DNA from: Chara braunii
Taxonomy: Eukaryota; Streptophyta; Charophyceae; Charales; Characeae
NCBI GenBank assembly: GCA_003427395.1
Contig: BFEA01000548.1
Location: 265,817 to 329,816, forward strand
Direction: 5' to 3'
DNA length: 64,000 nucleotides
The position numbers and the translations under genes are program-made. The notes beneath the pieces were generated by a model. It had not been told where the DNA came from. It saw only the letters and a list, made by a program, of their open reading frames with translations, and did not search any database. The first letter of the stretch is position 1. Each line of letters starts with the position of its first letter. Shown here in pieces: positions 21,191-32,724 of the stretch.

Positions 21191-23262
21191 TTCACGCTCA
21201 AACCTCTTACAGTGACACGTCGTTGGCGGGAGGTGCATCCGCAGGTGCTGGTCCTGCCACTCAGGTTCCTTCCTCTTTGCGGGCTACACACCCACTACTC
21301 ACATGCACGTTGAATTCCTCGGACCATGATTTTAAGATTGGGAAGAGGGAGGAATTTTATCAGCATCTCGACCACACAGGAAGTCGAACGGACCTACCCA
21401 CAAATGCGTTTGCTCAAGGTTCTCGACTGTTGTGACGGCCACTCGTGGGGAGGTGTTTCAATCGCTCCCTACTGTAATGCTGGTCACAACAGCCTATGCT
21501 AGCATGCACATCACGTACCGTCAAGGAGGACGGTGATGCAGTCGCCTTCCATCCCCGTTGAGTGGGGATACACGATTTTTTGTCCTCCCGCTTCGTCGCT
21601 CAACAATCTCCAAACATTTTTTTACTATCTTTTGAAGTTCCTTTCATCCGCCCTCGCGGTATTTCTTCATCGTCTGTCTCGGAGCTAGTTCCCGGCCTGG
21701 TCAACAGACGGAAAAATGGGGAAAAATAAAAATAAAAATAAATCAACAAAATAAAAATAGTAGAATTGAAGAGGACGATGACCTCTCGACGCCCTCTTGG
21801 TCTTGCAAGTCGAACCCAGGCTTGGGTCTGTCCCGGAGCTAGTTCCCTTAAGACCCTCGACCCCTCAGTCCTTGTTGGTCGTGTTCTTTTGCTCCATCGC
21901 CGCTTGTTGACCTCAAACCCTAAACCTGTCGTTTGAAAGTCCGGTATTAGATCTAGGCCGAAGGCTGAGCTAGGTAGGCGTGAACCTGCGTATGAATAGT
22001 CGTGGGACCGTGATTTGTCCTACCCGCACAAACCAGGCCTACGTTGGGGGTGCCTCAACGATGCCGATTTAGCCCCCGGCTTGGGCCTCCCAAAATACTC
22101 TTGAGCCAGTTTTCACTGCTTGCAGTCGTTCTGCGTGATCATGGTAGATGCGACTGTTGGTCTCAAAGCCTTACAAACAAGTTTCTCTTTCGAAGAAACC
22201 CCTCATTATATGAACATTTTTTCTCAAGCTTGGTTATCCACTGACAGTTTCCTGCAAAAATCAAAGCTTTACTTCTTTCGCAGAACAAGCTATAATCATA
22301 AATTTTTGCTTCAACTCACATACATAAATAGGTGACTCCTCAAATTGGGCCCCCTTCTCATACATCATTTAGGCTGCCTTTCCGGTTCAACCTATTTCCA
22401 TGCATTTTTGTCGAACAATTTTCACTGACTCTCACACACTGATTCATATGCAATCAAGGTCAGTAACCACTTGTTCAACAATCAAAACAACTCACTCACA
22501 ACCGAAAAACGGATACAGACATCTCAGATGCAAGGGAAGTAAGCACAAGTCCACACTGTGAGAATATTTCATGGCTCCCTGTTTCCACACGAGATTCACA
22601 CGTCTGAATCAAAACACAACAAATCAGGCATACTGAAAACAAAGAAAAATCGAGTACAGTATCGTGTCTCGTAGGAATCATCTACGCAATACTATCTGAA
22701 TCTCAGAATCAATCATGAAGAAGCGAACGTCTCAAGTGAGTATCACTATCCGACAACTGGAGCAGTGCCCCTGAACGAAACAATGTAATCTCGCAAAAAC
22801 ACTCATTAACTCATGGGCTTACCCTGAAACGTCATACTCACATCAGACATATACTCACACCAAACACACACCAATCTCACACAAAGCTCACACAAAAATC
22901 ACATAAACTCTCACAGAACTCACACAAAACTGGACTCTCATGATTAAGGCAAATCTCTGAAACCCCTACTCAAGCCAACCTATTAAACCTAGTAGCCTAT
23001 CATGTATGTACTGTCTACTGAAACACGAGCCAAATCTGATCACCAACTACATATAGTAAACGGCTCGCATTCTGAAGTCTAGAGTCAAAAACTCCCAATG
23101 TATAAGTCATGAGGTATACACGTCAATGCCTCAGAACCCTCAAAGAAGATTTGAAACGAGCCCAACAATCTATCTCCCATAATAGCCACTTTTTTTCTCA
23201 TTGATCTTCTCTTTGAAATCTCATAGTTTGGCCCCTCATGCGTCTCGTGGATATGTAATCTG
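21191..23262. other. Unassigned DNA downstream of Ty3-D gag
   Basis: Open frames here are short and match no family I know. The stretch 21190-21435 stays open on the plus strand in continuation of the 63-bp array. AT-rich runs lie at 21720-21770 and words such as 'actcacac' recur at 22840-22930. If Ty3-D had a pol gene it should be here on the minus strand, and it is not. Confidence 0.4.
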
Positions 23263-26200
23263 TCACTCATCCTCTCTCAGCTCCAAGCTCGGCCTGTCAT
23301 ACACTCCTCTCTTAGCACCGTGACGTCTCCTTGGTAGAAGAGCGTCACGCATATCTCTGACTCGCCCTTGTCCGTCGAACTGCACGACTCGCCTCCTAAG
23401 GTCATCCTAAAAGGCGGTGCAAGCAACCCTGTCGTGCACTCCTCTACCACACCACGAGCACATGTCACTGGTGTTGTTGTCCTCTACCTTTGCCTTCTTA
23501 GGCTTGGGTAGGATCCGAGGCCGTACCCTCTCGAGTCGGATCGTCACATCCTGTACGGCTCTATCCATCGTATCAGGGCTCAACATCCTCGAAACCCTCT
23601 CAATCGTCACCTCCTCATCACATCTCTAAGTCCCAGACGAAAGGAGGTGCACTATATTGTCCATCGGCCCTAAAGCTGGAGCTGGTGTAAGTGGCAGAGT
23701 CATCGGCAGTACCGTCGCTGATCTGCACGTGTCCTGTTGTGGCATGACATCTCGAGACTCCCAAACCCTCTCTCGCTCGTCGTGTCTACCATCCATCTCT
23801 CTCCATGCATCCCTCTGAACAACCAACTCTGAGGGAGGAACCCAGTCCATACCACGTGCCTCCGCCTCTCTCCTCCTCTCGATCTCGTCTGGCTCAAGCA
23901 TGAGCTTGTAGACGACTGCAACCTCCTCACATGTCATCCCCATAGCCCCGAGTGGCTCCTCCGTCGGCGAGTCTCGCCGTGGGATATCCAATCTCACTCC
24001 ACCTGGCTCTACATCATGAGCGACATGTGCGTGTCCGATAGGAATCTGCTGCCTCTCAGTCCTCCTCTCGTCGACTAGACCTGTCGTGGCCTGATACCTT
24101 TGACTCTCCTCTAGGTCAGTAATCCTCTGCTCGAGTCTCGAGGTAGACTGTCTTGCCTGCTCTGCGCTGGTGACGAGGTCATGTACCATGTCCCTCGGTC
24201 CTCTGTTCTCCTGTTCCAGAGCACCTACCCTCTGTACCACATCCTGGAGCACCTCTCCTCGTGCAACCTCGGTCTGCGTGAGTCTCCTCACATGCTCCAT
24301 CACTCCTGCCAACTCTTGCACTGAGGCATCAGATAACAATCTCGCCTGAAGCCCCTCCTCTGCCTATGTACGCTCTCCCTCGGGCATAGGCTCCTTTCCT
24401 GTCTGTCTCCTCATCCTAACCTCCTTCTGCCATCCTGTTGTGGCCGCCTCCTCATAGAAGAGCCTATGTGTTTGTTCCTCGGTCTCTCGCCGTAACCTGA
24501 CAAGAATCGATACCTGGCTCTCCAACTGAGATGACCGCACAGTCTGAAGGACAACCCTGCGCTCGAGCCTATCTCTATCTGTCACGTCTGCATGTGGCGC
24601 ATACTCCCTGAGTATCCTCTAAACCTGCGCTCGTCAATCACTCGCTTCCCTCTCCTTAATCCTGAGGACCGCCTTGGCCTCCTCGAGAGTCTGAGCCTAC
24701 CTTCCCTCAACAAACGTATGGAGGTCACTCACCGCCTCTCTCAATGCATCGTGCTCTGTCTGCCTGTCGCGACTCAGCTGAAAGGATCGGATGGCGACTC
24801 TCCTCGTATAATCTCTAACCTGCTTCGTCGCCTCTCGAGATGCTGCAAGGCCGCTACCAATATAGGTCCTCTGCATGGTTAGGTCGTCATATAATACTAT
24901 GAGCCCACTAGTGGTCTGATCCTCTGGCAAATGAGGTCTCGCGGCCTGGCCCAGTCGCTCAAGAGCCAACCAGCCCAGAAAATGTAACGATGGCATCCGT
25001 CCCATTTCCTCATCTAGCCACGCATCCGTCCTGACAGGGTCATGATCTATCGGCTCTCGAGACTCTGGCAGACTCTCCTCCTCATGAGTCATGGATGCGT
25101 CATGAGTGCTCTCCGAGCCTACCTCAACGTGACCCCTCATGCCGGCCTCACTCCTATCATCGTCTCGTCGAGGTGTATCCCCAAAATCTTGAGGTGACGA
25201 TCCTTCTCGCGGGTTCTATATACCCTCCGTAGGATCTCCCCTGTCTAGCCCCAAGATCTCGGCCTCGACCTGCTCTGTCTCTATACCCATGGTCGATGGT
25301 TGCGATACCTCCTGTCGTACTTGCATCCTAGGAGACTCCATGTCATATAGTTGGGCAGTCAATGAACCCTCAGGCTCAGTTGGCTGCTCAGTCAATCGGC
25401 TCTCACTCAGTAATGGCAACCCATCCAACGATAAAGGCCTCATCTCACCTCGCTCACCATCCTCTATCGCCGACTTTGATTGAGGTTGGTCCTCCTGCCC
25501 ATCATGCCCTGGTTCACCATGCATCGGCATTGTCTCTCGCAGCTGCTCAGGCTGAGGCCCCTCGTGCTGCTGCATCGGTACTATAGTGGCAGGCCCTATC
25601 ATAAGTTGTAGTTCCCCCTGTGGCAAATCTAATGCCATGTCCCGTGTGTCTCTCCACTGATAAGGCCTATCCCTCCTATCCTTTGATGCAGTATCGGAGA
25701 CCACTCTCTCTGTGGTATCAATCTCAGTAGGCCGGGTCGAAGCAATCGTCAACACAAGCTGTAGAGAAGCCTCCTTCCCATCCTGTCTGAGCATAGGGTG
25801 AGTACTCTCATCTGGCTCAGGTGCATCTCCAAGATCGCAATCTCTAATCCCTGTTTCACCCTAACATGCCTCCGGTACTGGCGATGTCCCAATCTCAACA
25901 GGCCTGTTGGTAAGGCCTCCTCCCCCACATCATTTGTCAAGAGGGTCCTTCCAATATCAACAGTCAACACGTGATCACTCTCCTCTAGATCATCCCCTCT
26001 ATCCTGACGTCCTCGACGCCTACCTGTCCTAGGCCTGCGTGGGATCACTGGCTACTCACTCTCACTCTCTGCCTCTCTCGCAATCGGCCCTCATCGTCCT
26101 CATCCCTCTCTAGCTGCGCTCACGGATGTACCCTGAGCTCTGGTATATAATCCCCAACTTCTCTGTGCAGTCTGCGTCATCTGCCAATGTTGAATGCCCC

Positions 26201-26662
26201 TCTAAGCGTCACTATAAGCTCCGCCCAAGTTTGCGCTGTGTGTGACATGGTACTCACCTCATGTCTAAGATTCGGGACAACCCAGTGTCGTACCTGCCTA
26301 ATCCTCTGCGCCTCAGTCCATCTCTGCTCATCCCCAAAAAATATGAAAACCTCAAGGAACTCATCAAGGTTAGCCCCATGAAACCGCATGGGCCTACCCT
26401 GTCGATCAATGGGTTGAGGCCACAATCTCAGCATCCGCCTGACAGACTGCCTCCAATCTAATGACTCTCTCACGATTTGAGTCACACGCTCCTCATAGCT
26501 GCCAGTGCCCCTGACCCTCCCTGTCATTTGAGCGAAATCTAACCCAAGGACCCAAACCTGGCTCACTAATCCGTCCCAAAATGGAAATACATGTCCACCC
26601 CCGTAACGGAAAGGGTCCAGTATCGAAGACGTGGCTAGTCGCTCATCCTCCTGTCCCGCCAT
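23263..26662 (-). pseudogene. Ty3-D: unusually long Gag of an LTR retrotransposon, no pol
   Basis: The ATG at 26662 (MAGQEDERLATS) opens a capsid-like region: GANLDEFLEVFIFFGDEQRW, then RIRQVRHWVVPNL and TWAELIVTLRGAF, the usual helix pattern of Ty3/gypsy Gag. After two frame changes (about 26180 and 25750) one single minus frame runs from 25794 to the TGA at 23265-23263, interrupted only by five TAG codons (25216, 24697, 24364, 23626, 23407). It holds Gln/Glu-rich, probably coiled-coil segments and, near the end, a basic patch (RILPKPKKAK) followed by the zinc knuckle C-S-W-C-x4-H-x4-C at 23460-23419. The total is about 1,130 codons, far above the 300-600 usual for Gag. No protease or RT follows, so it is truncated or depended on others. 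Confidence 0.7.
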
Positions 26663-26793
26663 CCTCCCGCCCCTCCAAATAGTGGCCAACTTCAAAAAGT
26701 CAACCCTGCACAAACAAGAAGGACGGACGATAGAGGAAGCTGAAGTAAGCACAGGAGAAGAAGGGGAATGCCAATACCGACCGACCTATGTAG

Positions 26794-26804
26794 ATATCTT
26801 ATAC
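26794..26804 (-). promoter_or_regulatory. Possible TATA box upstream of Ty3-D gag
   Basis: The minus strand reads GTATAAGATAT about 135 bases before the Ty3-D ATG and about 160 bases after the end of the Ty3-A integrase. It could belong to a remnant 5' LTR of Ty3-D; I see no repeat that proves an LTR. Confidence 0.3.
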
Positions 26805-26962
26805 TCTCGGACGACTGACCTGCCTGACGAACTAAAACTCGTACTAAGACCTATCTAAGTACTAACACCCAATCTTGTCCTATTACTAATGCAAATTACC
26901 ACCTAATAAGACGAGGAATCGGATAATATCCCTATCTACGGTGTTTTTCCGTCACCCTTACC

Positions 26963-27960
26963 TTAGTCTCGAGCCTTGAACTTTTTCAGTTTCGAACCCG
27001 AGACCCAGTCTCTCCATGGCGTGCTATTAAGCTCCTCAATCTCGTACGCTTCATGTTGTCCACACCCTCTAATGCGATATGGGCATAGCCACCGCTTGTC
27101 CAACTTGCTCGACCACTGCTTTTCTAGCGACGAGTCGTATAGTAATACCACATCTCTGACTTCCAATGGCTCCTTCCTGGATCCTTTCTTCCGCTATGCC
27201 AACTTGTCTGGCCCGCAAATCCAGTAACTCTTCGAAGGACAAGGTGCTCTCCATATCCCGTCTTCTCCACGTCTTCAGAAAGCTCTCTATCGGGAGCATG
27301 GCATGCCGTCCATACCATAGTGTTGCTGGCGCGTACTTCATGGATCTCTTAATCGTGATATTCTCCACAAAGAACATTGCACGCAGGTGCTTAGGCCACT
27401 GGTTCTCCCTACCATTTGTCCATTTCGCCAGTAGATTCGTGATGGTGGTATGTCCTCTCTCAACTGGGGCATTCACCTGCGGATGTGCCCTAGTCATGTA
27501 GTTGGCTGGTACGCATACTCTTGCAACAAGGTTCTCACTTCTCCACATGTGAATTCCGATCCTTTATCCATCACGAATGCTACTACAAAAAGATATTTCA
27601 GGAAATACTCGGAGATGCATAAAACCAATGTTTTGCCCGTCTTACTGCGAATGACTTGCCTATCAACAAACCCCGTAAGATTGCCCCGCGCGTCGAAGAT
27701 GTAATTGTAGCCGCCCACCCCTTGAGGCATTGCCAGTAGGTCCAGATGGACCACTGCTCCTGCATCTTGCACAATCCGTGGGTGCAATGGCTCCTTGTAT
27801 ATAGTCGACACCCTTATTTGACATGGAACGCATGACTCGCAATACTTGCGAATCATCTCGCTCATTCCTTTCCAATAGTAAAGCTCACACGCCTTCGCAT
27901 ACGTCAAGGCAAATGTTATGTGACCGCCTGCGGGTCCATCATGAAGTGCGGCTATAACGT
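26963..27960 (-). pseudogene. Ty3-A integrase
   Basis: Zinc-binding HHCC region: LHDG, GGH, ELYYWKGM, then C-E-S-C-V-P-C at about 27830. The catalytic core has all three acidic residues in context: VHLDLLAMPQG (D), VMDKGSEFTCG (D) and NAPVERGH (E). The C-terminal part ends with SGSKLKKFKARD just before the stop at 26963. At least three frame changes (near 27495, 27130 and 27070) break it, for example directly before the catalytic Glu segment. In life it would insert the cDNA into the genome. No chromodomain is visible at the C-terminus. Confidence 0.8.
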
Positions 27961-29084
27961 CTATCTGACAATTTCGAACGTAGATACCCTTCTCGGGTTG
28001 CCAACCTCGTTCTTGATAAAAAGGTTTTTATCCCGGACTAAGAAACAAAGTCGCATCTCGAGTACCTTCTTAGTTGTTTCTCTCTCTCTAATCTCACACG
28101 AGAGAAGCAAGCCCAATTTGCGGTATATGCCTTCGTACTCATCTGTGCGAAAAGCTTTCGTTATCTTTCCTTCCTCAAACTCGTCCTCTTTCATATCTCT
28201 AACAGGGCCTTGACTCCTTCCTCCATCCTCGTGCACTTGGACGATTGAGTTGACGAGGAAACTAACATCCGCCACATACTTCGCGTGCGCGTCGAGTGAG
28301 TAAGCTCCACTTCCCGGAAGGTCTCTGCCAATGCAAGCTTTGCCATCCACTCAACCTCCTTCCCTCCCAAGGATCCTTCTCCACAAAGTCCTTGAGGACT
28401 ATATCCGCTCGCTTCACGTACCTTGCAGGAGCGAGAAAGGCAGACTGCCCTTGCACAATGACTCCATTGACCCCAACAGCATGCGCATTGATATGGAGCT
28501 TCACATCCTCCTCCTCATCGAGGAATGCGTCTACCGGAGGTATATCCTCATTAACTCCATCGCCGGACTTATCCCAATTGATCCAACTAAGCCTGTCAGA
28601 TCGATTCTTATTCCCAGGTATGCGCTCCAATTGAAAGTCAAACATCCACACAAACGTAAGCCACCTGGCAATAGTTGGGTCTGACGGTGCATAGTTCTTC
28701 AATGAGTCGGCCAATGCGGTCGGATCCACTCTCAGCACAAACCTCCTTCCGAAAAGGTAGTTGCGGAACACCCTTAGACAGTGGAAAACTGCAAGTGTCT
28801 CCCGCTTGAACTGTGAGTAGTTTCTCTCAGTGCCATTCAAGGTTCGACTCTCGAACCTCAAAGGCCTCTCCTCGCCATTTACATCAGCTTGGATCAGAAT
28901 GCCGCCCAAGGTTGTAGGCCCGGCATCGATCTCCACGATGAAAGGATGTTTTGGCGTTGCTTCGAAGTTAAGAACTCCCAACACCAAACCACCTTCTCTA
29001 AACTCTCTTTTCAAACCACTTACCACTCCTTCCCGCTTCTCATCCCATTCCCACTCTTGATCCTTCCTCACAAGCTTCCTCAAC
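27961..29084 (-). pseudogene. Ty3-A RNase H domain and linker to integrase
   Basis: The frame reads FREGGLVLGV, then IVEIDAGPTTLGGIL with the first catalytic Asp, RPLRFESRTLN, NYSQFKRETLAVFHC, FVLRVDPTALADS, DPTIARW and LERIPGNKN. The usual RADGLSR-like motif is altered to RSDRLSW, keeping the Asp. A linker of about 300 residues (partly acidic: FLDEEEDV) leads to the integrase. The apparent longer ORF reaching to 29269 is an artefact running into the inserted element. Confidence 0.75.
29076..29084. repeat. 9-bp target-site duplication, left copy
   Basis: TTCCTCAAC here and again at 30577-30585 flank the insertion. Removing the insert and one copy restores the RT/RNase H frame through the residues Q-L-R-K-L-V-R-K, which supports a true duplication. 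Confidence 0.75.
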
Positions 29085-29339
29085 CTACGAATCCCCCTCG
29101 GCGGTGGCCATCTGCGGACAAGTCCGCGGCCGCGGCCTAGGCCGCGACGCCGCGGACGTGTCCGCGCGGCTGCGCGACTTTGCGCCAGTGGGGAGAGGGG
29201 GTTGGGATTTGGGAAGCGCCATGGGGTGGCGCAACCCCAGCCCCACCCCCTCAAACAAAAAAAATACAAAAAAACTAATTTTTGGGTAGGGGGGGGTTGA
29301 GTGAGTGAAGGTATTTAAAAAAAAAAAAAAAAAAAAACG

Positions 29340-29546
29340 CGTTTGTTTTTTTCTTTTTTTCGTTGATTGATTGATTGATTGATTGGCCCCACAGGCGCGC
29401 GCACACACACACACAGGTAGGATTGTTATATTTTCATGTTCTAGCGGAAGATTCATTCGATTTTGCTTTTTTTTTTTTTTTCGTTGATTGATTGATTGAT
29501 TGATTGATTGGTGGGGGCGGGGTCGCCCCACCACCCCCAACAGGCC

Positions 29547-29604
<58 letters not shown>

Positions 29605-29667
29605 GTATTGTATATTTCCATGTTCTAGCGGAATTCATTCGATTTTGCTTATTTTTCCCTTGGTTGG

Positions 29668-29709
<42 letters not shown>

Positions 29710-29721
29710 AAGTGGTGGGGG
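29340..29721. repeat. Composite tandem repeat of (GATT)n and (CA)n blocks
   Basis: A unit built of T-rich spacer, (GATT)5-10, a GC-rich spacer, (CA)n and a conserved single-copy phrase ('atgttctagcgga', 'ttcattcgattttgct') is repeated at least twice and starts a third time before the gap: GATT blocks at 29362, 29483 and 29669; CA blocks at 29400 and 29550-29602. The gap probably hides more units. Confidence 0.8.
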
Positions 29722-30279
29722 NNNNNNNNNNNNNNNNNNNNNNNNNNNNNNNNNNNNNNNNNNNNNNNNNNNNNNNNNNNNNNNNNNNNNNNNNNNNNNN
29801 NNNNNNNNNNNNNNNNNNNNNNNNNNNNNNNNNNNNNNNNNNNNNNNNNNNNNNNNNNNNNNNNNNNNNNNNNNNNNNNNNNNNNNNNNNNNNNNNNNNN
29901 NNNNNNNNNNNNNNNNNNNNNNNNNNNNNNNNNNNNNNNNNNNNNNNNNNNNNNNNNNNNNNNNNNNNNNNNNNNNNNNNNNNNNNNNNNNNNNNNNNNN
30001 NNNNNNNNNNNNNNNNNNNNNNNNNNNNNNNNNNNNNNNNNNNNNNNNNNNNNNNNNNNNNNNNNNNNNNNNNNNNNNNNNNNNNNNNNNNNNNNNNNNN
30101 NNNNNNNNNNNNNNNNNNNNNNNNNNNNNNNNNNNNNNNNNNNNNNNNNNNNNNNNNNNNNNNNNNNNNNNNNNNNNNNNNNNNNNNNNNNNNNNNNNNN
30201 NNNNNNNNNNNNNNNNNNNNNNNNNNNNNNNNNNNNNNNNNNNNNNNNNNNNNNNNNNNNNNNNNNNNNNNNNNNNNNN
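29722..30279. other. Assembly gap (558 N)
   Basis: Unknown bases inside the insertion and directly after the GATT array, as expected where short reads could not resolve the repeat. ORFs reported through it mean nothing. Confidence 1.
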
Positions 30280-30576
30280 CAACCAAAAATCTCCCCCCCC
30301 CAAAAAAACTTTTTTTTTAATTTTTTTTTTGAATTTCTTTTTTCCACCTTTTCTGTTTTTTATTTTTTATAATTCTAAAAACTTATCTGTTTCCAAAAAA
30401 AAAATATGGGTTTGTAGGGATTAAAAATCCCTACAACCCCATTTTTTTTTCCCCATTATTTAATTCAAGAACAATACGGCAAATTCACGTCCGTGGCGTG
30501 GACAAGGTCGGCCGTGGACGCGGCCGTATATACGGCCGCCCTCCGAGGTCGACCCCGCGGACGCGTCCGTGGGTGT

Positions 30577-31640
30577 TTCCTCAACTGCTCTGTCTTCTCA
30601 GCGAAGTTCTTGATGAAAACTCGCCAAAAGCCACATGTCCTCAAGAAGCTACAAATTTCACTAACAAATTCGAATGGCACCGATCATTCGAGTATCTTGT
30701 TAGTCTTCTTGATGTCAGGGCGACGACCGTTCTCGTTACATACGAAGCCTAATATGGTCGCCGCCCGCATACAGTGTCTAGACTTCAGTCCACTTACGGT
30801 AAGGTTGTAATCCTTCAGAATGTCAAGAATCCAAGCAATATCTTATATATGATCCCAGACGAATTTCCTTACCTCAGGCATAATCTTCGTCTCATCCTTC
30901 TTCTTCTTCCCTTTCACGGCCAAATCGCTAATGTATGGTTGCGTAAGATGTGGGCTAACTGTCTGCATAGCATGAACCATATGCCTCTGCACCATCGCCA
31001 CAACATTCGTCCACCCTTGTGGCACCACGTTCATATGGATTAATCCTCTTGGTGTATGCATCGCAGTCATAGGCCTATCAGATGGATACACCGGGAACTG
31101 ATTATACCCCGAGTACAGGTCTATCAAGGAAATGATAGGCCTGCCGGCACAAGATTCTGACAACACATCTGCGTTTGACAAACCTTCCGCATCTCGTATG
31201 GTTACTGCATTCAGACGCTGAAGGTCCTGTACCCACCTCAGGGTACCGTTTAGCTTGACAAAGCAAAACTATGGCGATGCGTAAGGCCCATTTGAGTAAT
31301 CGACTACATGAGAATGAATCTTGTCATCCAGGTAGTTGACTACTCTCCGTTCCTCTGCCGGATAGGGATAGCGTGACCCTCTCAAGTTTCATGGCACATG
31401 AGGCACAGTGTGGATCCGAATCATTGGAACTCTATCCACATCGAGTCGCCCACGCTCATTATCGTCAAACGCATATGCGCGATGCCGCTCTTTCATTACC
31501 TCTACCATATGGGCATTCTCTTGCGGCGTGAGTAACCTTGGCTCTCCTATTATGAAGTCTCCCTCGGTCCTCTCATTGACACGACATGGTCCATGTTCTG
31601 CATCCCCCTTCATTTGTCATGTCAGTTTACGTTCCTGCTC
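30577..31640 (-). pseudogene. Ty3-A reverse transcriptase
   Basis: Motifs in order: IRIHTVPHVP, then LRGSRYPYPAEE, WVQDLQRLNAVTIRD, SLIDLYSGYNQF (motif A), MTAMHTPRGLIH, VVPQGWTN (motif B) and YISDLAVKG (motif C). Motif C should read Y-x-D-D; the first Asp is replaced by Ser (codon at 30929-30927), which would abolish catalysis. The thumb/connection part ends TEQLRK at the insertion. In-frame stops at about 31390 and 31270 and frame changes near 30845 add to the damage. The domain copied the element RNA into DNA. Confidence 0.85.
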
Positions 31641-31696
31641 ATAGTACAACTCTTCTTCCGCCGTTATGAGAACAGGAACAGGGTGACTCTTCTCAG

Positions 31697-32674
31697 TTAC
31701 GGGTTTGTACCTACTCTTGGAGCCCTGCTTGAGCCCACCCTTAAAAAAGGCTGACTTGCAGTACGGCTATGAGGTACCTCTGGCTCGCCCCTTGTCGACA
31801 ACCGATATATGAGCTTCACTTCGCCCTCGCCAGAATCTTCCGCTATTGTCTCTTTCAAAGGTTGTACGGCAATGGGATCCGCCATCCCATATGCCGACAC
31901 TATCTCCATGACATCGTTAATGCCTGTTAGGCTCAAACACATCTCGCTAGTAGGCTCACAATCCTCTTCGTCCTCGCCCATTAATCTTTTCCTCTCCCCT
32001 TCTGATTCCTCAAAAGTGAAGGAATCTGGATTTGGCCTGTTCCTCATACTACGAGGTCCTGTATTATGACAAGTGATGATCTCGTAATTGTCGTAGATTG
32101 GATCGCTTAGGATGACGTACATTGTACCGTCATGCTTGTTAAGTATCATCGATTCAGTGCGGCAAGGGAATGACCTTCTCAACAGAAGAGGATGGCCCAA
32201 ATCTGGCATAACGAAGAAGCAGGATCGCACCTTCACTTTCCCGATCTCAATTACCACGTTTGAGGCTGTCCAGGTAAAGGGAGTCTTCTCGCTTGCGCTG
32301 TAAAGGAAGCCCAAGTCCATTCGATCGATATCCGTTCCCAAGCGGAGTGCGTCGAATTCCTTGACGATATTCGTCTCCGCTCCTGTATCTAATATCCCAC
32401 TACACGGCTTACCTTTTATACTCAAGTTCACACTCCCGGTCCGAACGGATTTCCAATCCATTTTCGTCCCAGGTACCGCCATATGAGCCTCGGTTGGAAT
32501 GAGGTCTCCCAGTCGTACACTCGCCACCCGTCGACGAGAAAGTTGCGTCTTGAATCCTTCCCTAAGTTTCGGCGCGGAGGCGAGGATATCTTTCAGGTTG
32601 AGGAAGTCATTGTGGCCTGAAAGAAGCTTATCAACCATGACTTCAATATCCAATCCATCCTCCAATGGCACCAC
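31697..32674 (-). CDS. Ty3-A retropepsin (aspartic protease) region
   Basis: A 325-codon open frame. The active site is ILDTGAETNIV at about 32400-32370, the canonical D-T-G-A of retrotransposon proteases. Downstream VMPDLGHPLLLRRSF corresponds to the second conserved hydrophobic-Gly segment (usually LGR, here LRR). Upstream, APKLREGFKTQLSRRR is a linker motif that is also found in Giant-1 (LAPKLRKKLEKLIENK), showing the two elements share this arrangement. In the same frame upstream, after a TAG at about 32735, the Gag tail continues, so gag and protease were one polyprotein. It would mature Gag-Pol. Confidence 0.8.
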   Translation of the reverse strand: MVPLEDGLDIEVMVDKLLSGHNDFLNLKDILASAPKLREGFKTQLSRRRVASVRLGDLIPTEAHMAVPGTKMDWKSVRTGSVNLSIKGKPCSGILDTGAETNIVKEFDALRLGTDIDRMDLGFLYSASEKTPFTWTASNVVIEIGKVKVRSCFFVMPDLGHPLLLRRSFPCRTESMILNKHDGTMYVILSDPIYDNYEIITCHNTGPRSMRNRPNPDSFTFEESEGERKRLMGEDEEDCEPTSEMCLSLTGINDVMEIVSAYGMADPIAVQPLKETIAEDSGEGEVKLIYRLSTRGEPEVPHSRTASQPFLRVGSSRAPRVGTNP

Positions 32675-32724
32675 ATATTTTTGCTTTCGCGAGCCTTCCC
32701 CTCTTGCCGCTATCTCTGGCCTAT

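Larger units (their letters stand above)
29085..30576. mobile_element. Non-LTR, non-coding insertion in the Ty3-A pol gene, GC-palindromic ends
   Basis: About 1,492 bp (558 of them unknown) between two copies of a 9-bp direct repeat. Both ends are extremely GC-rich and carry short palindromes of the type CGGAC-NN-GTCCGCGG (29115-29160 and 30550-30570), plus gcggccgcggcctaggccgc on the left and ggccgtatatacggcc on the right. The interior is low complexity (GATT and CA repeats, gap, A/T runs). No ORF is credible. A 9-bp duplication is typical of Mutator-like DNA transposons, but clear terminal inverted repeats are not seen, so the class is inferred weakly. Confidence 0.65.

Noticed and set aside
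20698-21291. 197-aa minus-strand ORF with 21-residue repeats
   Set aside because: A 63-bp repeat keeps any frame open; there is no independent support for this strand.
22044-22335. Plus-strand ORFs of 66-71 aa
   Set aside because: Short, no motif, no second copy in the window.
28262-29269. 335-aa ORF as one protein
   Set aside because: Its first 60 codons belong to the inserted element at 29085-30576; only the rest is Ty3-A RNase H.
29635-30372. Several ORFs of 190-230 aa on both strands
   Set aside because: They are made of unknown bases in the assembly gap.
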